Part shown: in pieces, positions 32,760 to 41,190 of the stretch
Layout of the letters: each line of letters begins with the position of its first letter
Numbering within the stretch: position 1 is the stretch's first letter
NCBI GenBank assembly: GCA_964621165.1
Contig: CAZULC010000016.1
Location: 1 to 45,912 of the forward strand
Direction of reading: 5' to 3'
From: UMGS1696 sp964621165
GTDB lineage: Bacteria > Bacillota > Clostridia > Oscillospirales > CAG-272
DNA: 45,912 bases
Position numbers and translations under genes: made by a program
The notes under the pieces: model-generated
What the model saw: only the letters and a program-made list of their open reading frames with translations
Database searches by the model: none
Told to the model about the DNA's origin: nothing

Positions 32760-33322
32760 ATTGATATTTACAAATCATGTCCAGTGCTTGAGAGCGGGCG
32801 GTTTCTGCTCAGGTTCATTCAGGAAGAAAGCTGCGGGGACTTGCTCAAGTTTTACAGCGACAAGAACGTCCTTACCTTTTTCAACAGCGATAACTGCCGT
32901 GGCGACAATTTTTACTACCCAACAATGGAGCGGATGGCTGAGGCGATTGACTTCTGGTGAATGTCCTATTAGGGCGGTTGGTTCGTAAGGTTCTCGATTA
33001 TCGAAAAGTCTTCCGGAAATGCAATCGGTACGGTGGAAGTATTTCGGTGTAAGTCAGAGACTGTTCCGACGGAATGTGCGTAATCCGGCTTGACGTCCGC
33101 AGTGATTTTGAGAAGGAAGACGTGCTGTTCGAGTTGTTCTCGCTGATAAATCCTGGTCTTGCAGATATGCTTGAATGTACAGGAGTTATAACAAAAACTC
33201 CAATTTACGCTGTGGAGAGAACAGCCGCGGTCAAGAAAGCCGGATTTGTCCCACTTGATAAACCTTTGGTAAGAGATAACGGCAAAGAATATTACGGCTA
33301 CTGGGTTTATATGAAAATTTAA
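32760..33322 (+). pseudogene. Decayed GNAT acetyltransferase gene
   Basis: Reading from ATT at 32760 (after an AAAAGG site) gives IDIYKSCPVLES then RFLLRFIQEESCGDLLKFYSD, the start of a RimJ/RimL-like GNAT protein. In-frame stops follow: TGA at about 32958 and TAG about 9 bases later. GGWFVRFSIIEKSSGNAIGTVEVF then continues, and a frameshift near 33076 leads into CVIRLDVRSDFEKEDVLFEL and a tail through YAVERTAAVKKAGFVPLD to YWVYMKI at 33322. The start codon, two stops and one shift are all defects. The central and C-terminal GNAT strands are otherwise well kept, so the decay is probably recent. Confidence 0.75.
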
Positions 33323-33330
33323 GGCACGCA

Positions 33331-33375
33331 AAAAGTCCCCTGTATGACATTGTATCATATGGGGACTGTTTTTTA
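33331..33375. terminator. Bidirectional terminator
   Basis: AGTCCCC (33334-33340) pairs with GGGGACT (33361-33367), with an inner ATGA/TCAT stem. TTTTTT follows on the plus strand and AAAAA precedes, so it closes both the GNAT remnant and the rsmA operon. Confidence 0.85.
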
Positions 33376-34287
33376 TTCTCTTGTGAGCAGATGAGTAATT
33401 CTACAGAAGTCCTCGGCTGACAGGGTTTCTCCCCGTACGTCAGCTCTGATTCCAAGTTTGTCGAGAACCTGCGCGGTCTTTTCCTTGGGGTATTTCTTTG
33501 ACACGGCGTTTACAAATGTCTTCCTCCGCTGACCGAATGCCATTGCTATAACATCCGACACGGAGACAGCAAAATCCGCGGCGTCTGCGGGACAGTCGGG
33601 GAACACTTCCCTGATTCCCTCGTGGGGTATGATTCCCACCACAGCGGACGCTACCTTGGGTACGGGATAGAAGTTTCCGGCAGACACGTCGAGGAGCTTT
33701 TCTGCGTTGGCATGGAGTGCGATTGAAGCTGATATTGCCCCATAATCAGCACTTCCCGCGTTCGCCGCAAGTCTTCGTGCCACTTCGAGCTGAACCATGA
33801 CTACGATTGAGCGGAGTGGGATTGGCTTGTCCGGCGGAAATGACTCGAGAAGCTTCATTATCACCGGTGTGGCTATATAATAAGGAAGATTTGCGCAGAC
33901 TTCCACGCTTCCGCCCGCCTCGAGAATGTCGGAGAAATGCTCATTCAGGAATTCCGGCAGGTTCAGCTTCATGAAGTCGCCCTCGACCACTGTCACGTTG
34001 TTGTATTCCCCGAGGGTTTCTGAGAGAAGCGGAATGAGTCCATGGTCAATCTCGACGGCGACTACTTTGTAGTATTCCTGCGCCAGATACTGGGTCAAAG
34101 CCCCCACACCCGGACCTATCTCGAGAACTCCCGACGGTCTGCCGGGTTCCGCGTAACCTGACGAAAGCTCGGCTATTTTCATGGGGATTCTTGAATTTAT
34201 GAGAAAGTTCTGGCCGTAGCCTTTTTTTGGTGTGAGGCTGTACTTGTCCAGCAGTTCCTTTACAGTTGAAGGATTACATAAATCCAT
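33373..34287 (-). CDS. rsmA: 16S rRNA dimethyladenosine transferase RsmA (KsgA)
   Basis: 304 aa from the ATG at 34287, four bases past the upstream stop; a TTG at 34308 would overlap that gene. It has the family start KKGYGQNFL, the SAM motif EIGPGVGALT, VAVEID, and the catalytic NLPYYIATPVI. A C-terminal helical domain with FGQRRKTFVNAVS completes it. It dimethylates two adjacent adenines near the 3' end of 16S rRNA. It is the last gene of a four-gene run with the epimerase, GlyS and LCP genes. The ribosome site is weak. Confidence 0.96.
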   Translation of the reverse strand: MDLCNPSTVKELLDKYSLTPKKGYGQNFLINSRIPMKIAELSSGYAEPGRPSGVLEIGPGVGALTQYLAQEYYKVVAVEIDHGLIPLLSETLGEYNNVTVVEGDFMKLNLPEFLNEHFSDILEAGGSVEVCANLPYYIATPVIMKLLESFPPDKPIPLRSIVVMVQLEVARRLAANAGSADYGAISASIALHANAEKLLDVSAGNFYPVPKVASAVVGIIPHEGIREVFPDCPADAADFAVSVSDVIAMAFGQRRKTFVNAVSKKYPKEKTAQVLDKLGIRADVRGETLSAEDFCRITHLLTRE

Positions 34288-34291
34288 GTTG

Positions 34292-35173
34292 TTACCGTAT
34301 GATTTCAACGGAGTAGCCTACAATGTACTCTTCGTCTGGCTTTATTGTAAGCGAATACTTCTTGCTTCTTGCGTCGGTTGTTTCGTCCACGTCAGCCGGA
34401 AGTCCGTTCCATGGCTCAAGGCATATGAACGGCGAGTGTTTTTTGATTGGGGTCCACAGTCCGAGAGCGTCAAATCCTTCGAACTTAAACGCGAATCCCT
34501 TTCCGGATTTTCTCGAGAGCAGCTTTACCGCCTTTTCCGGGAGATATTCCACAATCATGGCGTCGTTGTCGTAGTCGGAATACACGAGGGGAAGCTCGCT
34601 TGTGCCTTTGAGCTTATCAACCTTTGGCAGACTCTTGTCCATGTATCCGTCCTTTGTCAGGGAGATTGTGCAGCCTTCCGCGTCGTCGAAGTACAGACTG
34701 TAGTCCTCGAATCCGCCATCCTCGGGAGTCAGGGGGCAGTTGAAGGCAGGATGTCCTCCTATGCAGAAAGTCATGTCGTTCTTGTCGAGGTTTTTCACAG
34801 TGAAGGTTGTGGAGAATCCGTTATCCCTGACCTCGTGAGCCACCTTGAGTGAGTAGCAGAACGGGAACATTTTCAGAGTTTCTTCGGTCTCCCTCTGCTC
34901 GAGAATTACTTTGTTTTTGGAAATAAATACCGGCTCAAACTCGCGTGTCCGGGCGATTCCGTGCTTGGTCATGGGGTAATCGCGGCCGAAGTGGGACATT
35001 TTTCCGTCCTTGGGGGAGCAGCAGACCGGGAAAAGGATGGGCGCCTGACCGCTCCAATGCTCGGGATTTCCTTGCCAGACGTATTCGATTCCGTTGTTTT
35101 TATATGAGACAAGCTCGCCGCCGTGTGTCCGTGCAATGCCGACTGATGTGCCGGAGCTTATATTGAAAGTCAT
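34292..35173 (-). CDS. Aldose 1-epimerase family protein (LacX-like)
   Basis: 293 aa with the galactose mutarotase-like beta-sandwich: GQAPILFPVCC, KHGIAR with the first conserved His, CIGGHPAFNCPL with the second, and FICLEPWNGLPAD near the end with the conserved Glu. It should interconvert the alpha and beta forms of a hexose, though LacX-type members have unproven substrates. It lies between glyS (46-base gap) and rsmA (4-base gap), so it is probably co-transcribed with housekeeping genes. Confidence 0.88.
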   Translation of the reverse strand: MTFNISSGTSVGIARTHGGELVSYKNNGIEYVWQGNPEHWSGQAPILFPVCCSPKDGKMSHFGRDYPMTKHGIARTREFEPVFISKNKVILEQRETEETLKMFPFCYSLKVAHEVRDNGFSTTFTVKNLDKNDMTFCIGGHPAFNCPLTPEDGGFEDYSLYFDDAEGCTISLTKDGYMDKSLPKVDKLKGTSELPLVYSDYDNDAMIVEYLPEKAVKLLSRKSGKGFAFKFEGFDALGLWTPIKKHSPFICLEPWNGLPADVDETTDARSKKYSLTIKPDEEYIVGYSVEIIR

Positions 35174-35219
35174 TTTTATACCTCATTCTTTATTGCGCGA
35201 CGTATCACGCGGATTTATA

Positions 35220-36608
35220 TCAGAACTGGATTTTCTCCTCGATATATGCAGCAACCTCGGCGATTGGCATTCTCACCTGCTCCATTGTGTCTCTGTCGCG
35301 GACCGTTACGCAGCCGTCGTTTTCGCTGTCGAAGTCGTAGGTGATGCAGAAGGGAGTGCCGATTTCGTCCTCGCGGCGGTATCTCTTGCCGATGGAGCCG
35401 GTTTCGTCAAAGTCCGTCATGAACTTCTTCGCGAGGTCGCCGTACACTTTCATTGCGCTGTCGGTGAGCTTCTTTGAGAGAGGCAGTACGGCACACTTGT
35501 AGGGAGCGATGGCTGGATTCAGATGAAGTACAACTCTCACGTCGTTCTTTGCCTCGTCGATAATCTCTTCATCGTAGGCTTCGCAGAGGAGCGCCAGAAC
35601 GGTTCTGTCAAGTCCGTATGTGGATTCAATGATGAACGGGATGAAGCGTTCGTTTGTGTCGGGGTCGAGATATTCCATCTTTGTTCCGCTGTATTCCTGG
35701 TGGCGTGTGAGGTCAAAGTTGGTGCGGTTGTGGGTTCCATTGATCTCCCCCCAGCCGAATGGGAACAGGAACTCGATGTCACAGGCAGCCTTGGCGTAGT
35801 GAGCCAGCTTTTCGTGGTCGTGGAATCTCAGGTGCTCAGAAGGCAGACCTAAATCCTCGTAGAACTTGTGTCCGTACTGCTTGAAGTAGTCGTAAAGACC
35901 GGTGTCGTCCCCCTCCTTGCAGAAGGTCTGGAATTCCATCTGTTCAAACTCGATTGTTCTGAAGGTGAAGTTGCCGGGGGTGATTTCGTTTCTGAACGCC
36001 TTGCCTATCTGACCGATTGAGAAAGGCAGCTTTGCTCTCATGGTGCGTTGAACATTGAGGAAATTCACATATTCGCCCTGCGCGTTTTCGGGTCTGAGGT
36101 AGATTATGCTCTTTGCGTTCTCGGTGACTCCGCGGTAGGTCTGGAACATGAGGTTGAACTCGCGAATTTCGGTGAAGTTGTGCTTGCCGCAGTGGGGACA
36201 GGGGATGTGGTGCTCCTTGATGTACTCGAACATCTGCTGCTTCGTCATTCCGTCTGCGTGGGCGTTGGAGTCGAAGTCGTCGATTAAGTTGTCGGCTCTG
36301 TGGCGCATTTTGCATTCCTTGCAGTCGAGGAGCGGGTCGGAAAAGCTTGCAACATGTCCCGACGCTTCCCACACACGGGGGTGCATGAGAATATCCGCGT
36401 CAACCTCGTAGCTGTTCTTTCTCTCCTGAATGAAACGCTTGCGCCATGCGTCCTTTACGTTGTTCTTCATTCTTGCACCGAGAGGTCCGTAGTCCCATGT
36501 GTTGGCGAGTCCGCCGTAAATATCGCTTCCGGGAAAAATAAATCCTCTGTTTTTGCAAAGTGCGACGATTTTATCCATTGTCTTATCTTCATTAGCCATT
36601 CTTGCCAT
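35220..36608 (-). CDS. glyS: Glycyl-tRNA synthetase (single-chain, alpha2 type)
   Basis: 462 aa, the normal length. It begins with FIFPGSDIYGGLANTWDYGPLG (split here as FIFPGSDIYGG and LANTWDYGPLG) and has the class II motif 2 (GKAFRNEITPGNFTFRTIEFEQME), motif 3 (STYGLDRTVLALL), two zinc-type CxxC pairs (CKECKMRH and CPHCGKH) and a C-terminal anticodon-binding domain (VLPLSKKL). It charges tRNA-Gly. GGAAGG precedes the ATG at 36608. It follows the LCP gene by 48 bases on the same strand. Confidence 0.97.
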   Translation of the reverse strand: MARMANEDKTMDKIVALCKNRGFIFPGSDIYGGLANTWDYGPLGARMKNNVKDAWRKRFIQERKNSYEVDADILMHPRVWEASGHVASFSDPLLDCKECKMRHRADNLIDDFDSNAHADGMTKQQMFEYIKEHHIPCPHCGKHNFTEIREFNLMFQTYRGVTENAKSIIYLRPENAQGEYVNFLNVQRTMRAKLPFSIGQIGKAFRNEITPGNFTFRTIEFEQMEFQTFCKEGDDTGLYDYFKQYGHKFYEDLGLPSEHLRFHDHEKLAHYAKAACDIEFLFPFGWGEINGTHNRTNFDLTRHQEYSGTKMEYLDPDTNERFIPFIIESTYGLDRTVLALLCEAYDEEIIDEAKNDVRVVLHLNPAIAPYKCAVLPLSKKLTDSAMKVYGDLAKKFMTDFDETGSIGKRYRREDEIGTPFCITYDFDSENDGCVTVRDRDTMEQVRMPIAEVAAYIEEKIQF

Positions 36609-36656
36609 GTTTGTTACCTTCCTGTATTCTTTATTCTTGATTTTATGTGAATTTTA

Positions 36657-38003
36657 TTATTCACTTACGTTTCTGTATTCCATGAACAGTTCGAGTCCGG
36701 CGCTTATGTCCGCGTCGAAATATTCGTCGTTTTCCTCGCCGGCAGGGGTATAGGTCATCGGATATGTTTTTGTCACGTTTTCGAAATATGTGACGGCGGA
36801 GAGCATTTCAATAACCTTGTCGAAGTCATTCATAGTAAAGTCGGTGTTGAGTATGGGAGTTTGAGGTTCGTAAGGCTCGCGGAGCCACTTTTTGCACTCT
36901 TCTTCGGTCTCCTCAGGCTCACTTTCACCCTCACCCTCTTCTTCATTCCAGCTGTTCCAGTCATCCCACGACTGGGTTTCAGGTTCGGTCTCAGTTTCCG
37001 TCTCAGTTTCGGGAATCTTGGCGCCGTCAATGTTTTTCCACTCATCCGACAATGTAATCAGCTGGGATATGATGGTTTTCTGCTGGGCCTTATCCATGCC
37101 GGCGATCACTGTGATGTATTTTTGCAGGGTTTCTATGATGTACGCCTGCTTTGCGGACAGATCATCGTCGCTGTGTTCCTTTACTGTAAGTATGTCGTAA
37201 ATATTATCCGGATTCAACTCGGCTTCACCCTGTCCTGCTATGTAGGTGTTGGGAACGTGTTCAACCCAGTTTCCTCCGTCAGGTTCAATGTGGTTCACCG
37301 TGGACTCGTACTGGAACGTGCCATATATTCCATCATTGTATATATCCTTTGGCAGGTTTATCTTCACGTTTCCGAGAAGTTCAGCCATGTTATCAAGATT
37401 GTATCCTTCTATGACAGCTGTATATTTTGCGTTCAGTCCGGTCATTGCGTGAACATGCTCGGCAATACGGTTGATACCGTAAAGCTCATAAACTTCTGAC
37501 AGTGTGTGTGTTCCTGTCGAGGTGTATACCATTGTCAAAGGAGAAATATATGTATAAACAAACTGTCTGTTTTCCTTGTCGATTCTCACAAGAACCAGCG
37601 CCGACAGACTGACTTCCCTGTAGTCCTCGCTCAGGCAACCGATTGTTTCCGTTGGGGCGACTCCGTACCACTGTGAATTGTATTCATCCGCGTCGTACAT
37701 GAACTCAACGTCAGGCTGGTAATCCTCGTAAAGATCGGGTCGGAAGTCGGTGACGGCAACAAGGAAATTGAACGTATCTCCCTGCGGCACTTTTTCGTAG
37801 GTGCTTCCCGGCGTCTGTACGGCGTTGTCTCCGCTTGTTTCCGTTTCCTCGGTCTGGATTATACTGTTGAGTTCCGAATTCTCGTCGTCAAGCATATCGC
37901 CTACGGTGTTCGTCACAAGTCCTACGGCAAAATACGCAATTACCGCGAAAATCACGGCTGAGATTATGAAAGTAACGCTAAAATTCTTGAAAGCTGACAG
38001 CAT
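36657..38003 (-). CDS. LytR-CpsA-Psr (LCP) family protein with an altered active site
   Basis: 448 aa: a membrane helix at residues ~8-30, then an LCP-like domain (FLVAVTDFRPDLYEDY, SALVLVRIDKENRQFVYTYISP, LSEVYELYGINRIAEHVHAMTG, YTAVIEGYNLDNMAELLG). Active LCP ligases attach wall polymers to peptidoglycan and carry an SIPRDT motif whose Arg binds the lipid pyrophosphate; here the matching place reads YISPLTMVY, with no Arg. A Glu/Thr-rich stretch (about residues 335-375) and an unusual C-terminal region follow. So the fold is LCP-like, while ligase activity is doubtful. AAGGA lies before the ATG at 38003. Confidence 0.75.
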   Translation of the reverse strand: MLSAFKNFSVTFIISAVIFAVIAYFAVGLVTNTVGDMLDDENSELNSIIQTEETETSGDNAVQTPGSTYEKVPQGDTFNFLVAVTDFRPDLYEDYQPDVEFMYDADEYNSQWYGVAPTETIGCLSEDYREVSLSALVLVRIDKENRQFVYTYISPLTMVYTSTGTHTLSEVYELYGINRIAEHVHAMTGLNAKYTAVIEGYNLDNMAELLGNVKINLPKDIYNDGIYGTFQYESTVNHIEPDGGNWVEHVPNTYIAGQGEAELNPDNIYDILTVKEHSDDDLSAKQAYIIETLQKYITVIAGMDKAQQKTIISQLITLSDEWKNIDGAKIPETETETETEPETQSWDDWNSWNEEEGEGESEPEETEEECKKWLREPYEPQTPILNTDFTMNDFDKVIEMLSAVTYFENVTKTYPMTYTPAGEENDEYFDADISAGLELFMEYRNVSE

Positions 38004-38036
38004 TTTGTTTTCCTTCCACTTTACGTTATAGAGTAT

Positions 38037-38065
38037 ATTATACTATATTGTGATAAATATTTCAA
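38037..38065 (-). promoter_or_regulatory. Promoter of the LCP-glyS-epimerase-rsmA run
   Basis: The minus strand reads TTGAAA (plus 38060-38065), 17 bases, TATAAT (plus 38037-38042), about 35 bases before the ATG at 38003. Confidence 0.75.
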
Positions 38066-38136
38066 CGGCAAATTAACGGTTTTCTTATATATTTGTCGTG
38101 AACTAATCGTGAATTATTACTATTTTTCTTATATAA

Positions 38137-38165
38137 TTGCATTTTTCCGCGCAGTGTGGTATAAT
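38137..38165 (+). promoter_or_regulatory. Promoter of queH
   Basis: TTGCAT (38137-38142), 17 bases, TATAAT (38160-38165), followed by a small CCGGA/TCCGG hairpin in the leader. Confidence 0.65.
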
Positions 38166-38209
38166 AGAATCATAGAATTTCCGGAAAAAATCCGGCTTCG
38201 GGAGTGAAC

Positions 38210-38848
38210 ATGATGAAAATAAACTACAGCCTGATTCTCGAGAAAACTTTATCCGAACTCGAAAAAAGTGGAAGCAAACCGTCCCTTCTGCTTCATGTCT
38301 GCTGTGCGCCTTGTTCCTCGTATGTGCTGGAGTATCTTTCTTCCCATTTTAATATAACCCTGTTTTTTTACAACCCGAACATTGCTCCCGAAAGTGAGTT
38401 TGACCACCGTCTTGCTGAGCTGAAACGTTTTGCTAGTGAAGCGGGATACAACGTAAAAATCGAGTCACCGGCCTATGATTCAAGTGAGTTTTACTCCCGA
38501 GTCCGGGGGCTTGAGAATCTGCCAGAGGGTGGCGAGAGGTGCAAAATCTGCTATGAGCTTCGCCTGAGAAAAACGGCTTCTGCCGCGGCTCAGGGAAAAT
38601 ACGACTATTTTACGACTACCTTGTCAATCAGTCCATACAAAAGAGCGGACTGGCTCAACGAAATCGGCGCAAGGCTCGAAGTTGATTATGGAGTTGATTA
38701 TTTGTTTTCGGATTTTAAGAAAAAAGGCGGCTACAAGAGGTCGATTGAGTTATCGGAAAAATATGGTTTGTACAGGCAGAACTACTGTGGATGCGTGTAT
38801 TCCAAAGCTGTTCGGGAGAAGTACGAACGTGAAAAGGCAAATGTCTAA
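38210..38848 (+). CDS. queH: Epoxyqueuosine reductase QueH
   Basis: 212 aa from the ATG at 38210, after GGGAG; GTG at 38204 and ATG at 38213 are alternatives. It carries the QueH cysteine sets: LLHVCCAPCSSYVLE, GGERCKICYELR and NYCGCVYS, plus FFYNPNIAP and TTLSISPYKR. It reduces epoxyqueuosine to queuosine in the anticodon wobble base of tRNAs for Asn, Asp, His and Tyr, using an iron-sulfur and metal site held by the cysteines. It stands alone, divergent from the LCP gene. Confidence 0.95.
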   Translation: MMKINYSLILEKTLSELEKSGSKPSLLLHVCCAPCSSYVLEYLSSHFNITLFFYNPNIAPESEFDHRLAELKRFASEAGYNVKIESPAYDSSEFYSRVRGLENLPEGGERCKICYELRLRKTASAAAQGKYDYFTTTLSISPYKRADWLNEIGARLEVDYGVDYLFSDFKKKGGYKRSIELSEKYGLYRQNYCGCVYSKAVREKYEREKANV

Positions 38849-38851
38849 TTC

Positions 38852-39005
38852 GAACGGCGTTTTTAGTCAGGTGTCTAATTCAGCGGATTGAGTATGCTCT
38901 ATCGCAAAGCAGCACCAGCTTTATATTAGGTAATTGTCTTTTTACTGACAGCTTAATAAAGCGGAACATAAGATCCCCCTGAACCGTTTTAGACAAACGC
39001 CGTTC
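38852..39005. repeat. Inverted-repeat region after queH
   Basis: GAACGGCGTTT (38852-38862) and AAACGCCGTTC (38995-39005) are exact reverse complements 132 bases apart; AAACGCCGTT recurs at 39025-39034. The word TGTCTAATTC occurs twice (38842-38851 and 38872-38881), and TAGACAAATGTCTA lies further on. There is no obvious target-site duplication and no gene. Confidence 0.5.
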
Positions 39006-39021
39006 CAAATCATTAATTAAT

Positions 39022-39057
39022 GGCAAACGCCGTTTTTGTTTTACGTCTGCCGTTTTT
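39022..39057 (+). terminator. Candidate terminator downstream of queH
   Basis: GGCAAACG pairs with CGTCTGCC (one mismatch) around a T-rich loop, then GTTTTT. It lies about 170 bases past the queH stop, after the inverted-repeat region. Confidence 0.45.
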
Positions 39058-39092
39058 CGATTCAATTCAATTTAGACAAATGTCTATTCGGT

Positions 39093-40010
39093 TCAATCGC
39101 TTGTTACTATATTTGCGAAGTTCCGGCCGATTGCATAAAGTGTTGCCGCGGCTGCTCTGATTACACTCTCGCCGTACAGGTTGACGTCGCTCCACTGATA
39201 ATAGTGATTGTCGGCTTCGAAGTTGAAGGTTCCGGTATAGCCGACTTCCTTGAGAGTGCGCAAAAACTGCATCCAGTTGGTTTTTCCCCGACCGGGAGCC
39301 TGATGCATGTCCACAAGTCCATCGTTATCCTGAACGTGGAGAATTTTTGTCCTTGAGCCAAGCTCCTTCAGCATATGGGACGGTCCGGATCCGGAAATCA
39401 GCGCATGACCTGTGTCGAGGCAGGCCGCAAACATACTTCCGCCGTGAATCTCGTTCAGCCCGTCGATGAAATCTATCATCCACTCAACTCTTGAGCAGGT
39501 GGTTGGGATTCTCTTTTTCGTCTCGGGATCGCCGGCAAACATATTCTCGATGCACATCACCACCCCTGTTTCACGTAGAGCAGGAACCATTTTACCGTAG
39601 AATTCGAAGTTTGAACAGCGGCATTCATCATAGTTGCGCCCATAGATGAAGCTTTCGTTCATGGCGGGATGTACTACGATATTGGGGCATCCCATGTATG
39701 CGGCGGCGTAGATTGACTTTATTGCACAATTTAGAAGCATTTCATCCCGCTCAGGATTGTACACTTTCAACGGGAAAGGAGCGTGGCACTGGAAGATTTC
39801 AAGGCTGTTTTTGTCCGCTTCCTTCTTCACTCCCTTGAAATATTCGGCGAATTCCTCACGACTCCATTTTGTGTAGGCTTCACCGTCAGGAGTAAGATGG
39901 AACATTCCGAAGTCTATAGCTTCAAAACCGGCGTCTCCGATTATGTTGAACGCTCGCTCAAGTCCGAACAGCGAGACTATATTGCTGGTCGATGTACTGA
40001 CTTTCATCAT
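39093..40010 (-). CDS. TIM-barrel sugar phosphate isomerase/epimerase
   Basis: 305 aa with the AP-endonuclease-2/xylose-isomerase-like barrel: GFEAIDFGMFHL, VVHPAMNE, VMCIENMFA, FAACLDTGHALISG and KILHVQDND, with metal-binding Glu, Asp and His residues in the ENM, DTGH and HVQDN motifs, and a final FNFEADN. Family members isomerise or epimerise keto-sugars or inosose-type compounds; the substrate cannot be read from the sequence. It is divergent from the GH29-LysR pair, 211 bases apart, and may be controlled by the same LysR protein. Confidence 0.87.
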   Translation of the reverse strand: MMKVSTSTSNIVSLFGLERAFNIIGDAGFEAIDFGMFHLTPDGEAYTKWSREEFAEYFKGVKKEADKNSLEIFQCHAPFPLKVYNPERDEMLLNCAIKSIYAAAYMGCPNIVVHPAMNESFIYGRNYDECRCSNFEFYGKMVPALRETGVVMCIENMFAGDPETKKRIPTTCSRVEWMIDFIDGLNEIHGGSMFAACLDTGHALISGSGPSHMLKELGSRTKILHVQDNDGLVDMHQAPGRGKTNWMQFLRTLKEVGYTGTFNFEADNHYYQWSDVNLYGESVIRAAAATLYAIGRNFANIVTSD

Positions 40011-40060
40011 GATTAAGTTTCCTTTCTATGACTGAATTTCATTGTTTTTCGTCCGTGTAA

Positions 40061-40089
40061 ATTATACCACAAGAAGACGAATATATCAA
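40061..40089 (-). promoter_or_regulatory. Promoter of the TIM-barrel isomerase
   Basis: The minus strand reads TTGATA (plus 40084-40089), 17 bases ending in TGTGG, then TATAAT (plus 40061-40066). Confidence 0.75.
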
Positions 40090-40155
40090 GTTTTTTATTG
40101 CAATTTCTACAATAATTTTATTTTGCACCGACATGGTAAAATTTTTTATCAGCAC

Positions 40156-40184
40156 TTGACGTGAACGGTTTAATCTGTTATAAT
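40156..40184 (+). promoter_or_regulatory. Promoter of the GH29-LysR pair
   Basis: TTGACG (40156-40161), 17 bases, TATAAT (40179-40184), 38 bases before the ATG at 40222. It is back to back with the isomerase promoter. Confidence 0.78.
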
Positions 40185-40221
40185 CTATATGATCTAAAAA
40201 TCCACGAAAGGTATAAACAAC

Positions 40222-41190
40222 ATGGACAAACTTCTTGAACTGCAAAAGGACTTTATCAACGAGCGGTTCGGCACATTCATACACTTCAACAGCGCCACCG
40301 TTCAGTTTCACAACAATCCCGACATAATCGACTGGGAATTCGACCACGAAAACGGCGATGTTCCACGGATTTATCCCTTCAACGAGGCTGACTGGAACCC
40401 GAAAAACCTCGACTGTAAAAAGTGGGCTGAGACTGCAAAGAGCGCGGGATGCACTTTCGGAATTCTTACCACAAAGCACCACGAGGGCTTCTGCTTATGG
40501 AACAGTAAATACACCGAGCACTGTATCAAGAACGCCACCAACAAGACCGACGTGGTCGCGGAATTCTTGAAGGCGTTCCGTGAAGCCGGACTCAAGGCGG
40601 GACTTTATTTCTCCATACTCGACCTGACATCGGAGCTTGGCAGGAATTCCTTCACTGAGGAGCATAAAAAAATGGTGTTCGGCGAGCTGACGGAGCTGCT
40701 TACAAACTACGGCGAAATTCCCTACCTTATTATAGACGGCTGGAATGCTCCCTGGGGCGGTCCGTCATACGAGGTCTTCCCATTTGAAGAAGTCGACGCA
40801 CTGGTGAAGTCTCTTCAGCCGAACTGCCTACTCATGAACATCGGCTGTACAACGGGTATTTCCGGCACGGACATCATATTCTACGAAAACGGCGCAGGTC
40901 AGGATGTGGAAGACGGCTTCTTCGGTCCGGGTGCGCTGTGTCAGAAGCTGACGAGGACCTGGTTCTGGCGTGACGAGCACAAAACCGAAGGCGTGAAGCC
41001 GGCAAAGTGGGCGGTGGACTTGATGAACCGCTGCTTCTCCATCAACTGCACCTTTATTCTGAACATCAGCCCGAACGCCGACGGTGGAATCGAGGAAAAC
41101 CTTGTCGAGGAATTCAAGAAAATCGGCGGGCTTGTACAATTACCGGCTCCCATTAACGAAATTCCGGACGGCTGGCTCATACGGAAATGA
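40222..41190 (+). CDS. GH29 alpha-L-fucosidase, short cytoplasmic form
   Basis: 322 aa. GH29 barrel motifs: ERFGTFIHFNSAT at the start, TTKHHEGFCLWNSKYTEH with the conserved His pair, KAGLYFSILD, and the nucleophile D172 in LIIDGWN. FILNISPNADGG closes the catalytic domain, as is usual. Typical GH29 enzymes are 430-600 aa with a C-terminal sandwich and a signal peptide; both are missing, so it works inside the cell. The acid/base residue cannot be placed by eye. AAAGG lies before the ATG, and the end overlaps the LysR start (ATGA). Confidence 0.88.
   Translation: MDKLLELQKDFINERFGTFIHFNSATVQFHNNPDIIDWEFDHENGDVPRIYPFNEADWNPKNLDCKKWAETAKSAGCTFGILTTKHHEGFCLWNSKYTEHCIKNATNKTDVVAEFLKAFREAGLKAGLYFSILDLTSELGRNSFTEEHKKMVFGELTELLTNYGEIPYLIIDGWNAPWGGPSYEVFPFEEVDALVKSLQPNCLLMNIGCTTGISGTDIIFYENGAGQDVEDGFFGPGALCQKLTRTWFWRDEHKTEGVKPAKWAVDLMNRCFSINCTFILNISPNADGGIEENLVEEFKKIGGLVQLPAPINEIPDGWLIRK

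Noticed and set aside
34232..34852. Plus-strand open frame of 206 codons
   Set aside because: Shadow of the aldose epimerase gene, whose conserved His and Glu motifs are on the minus strand.
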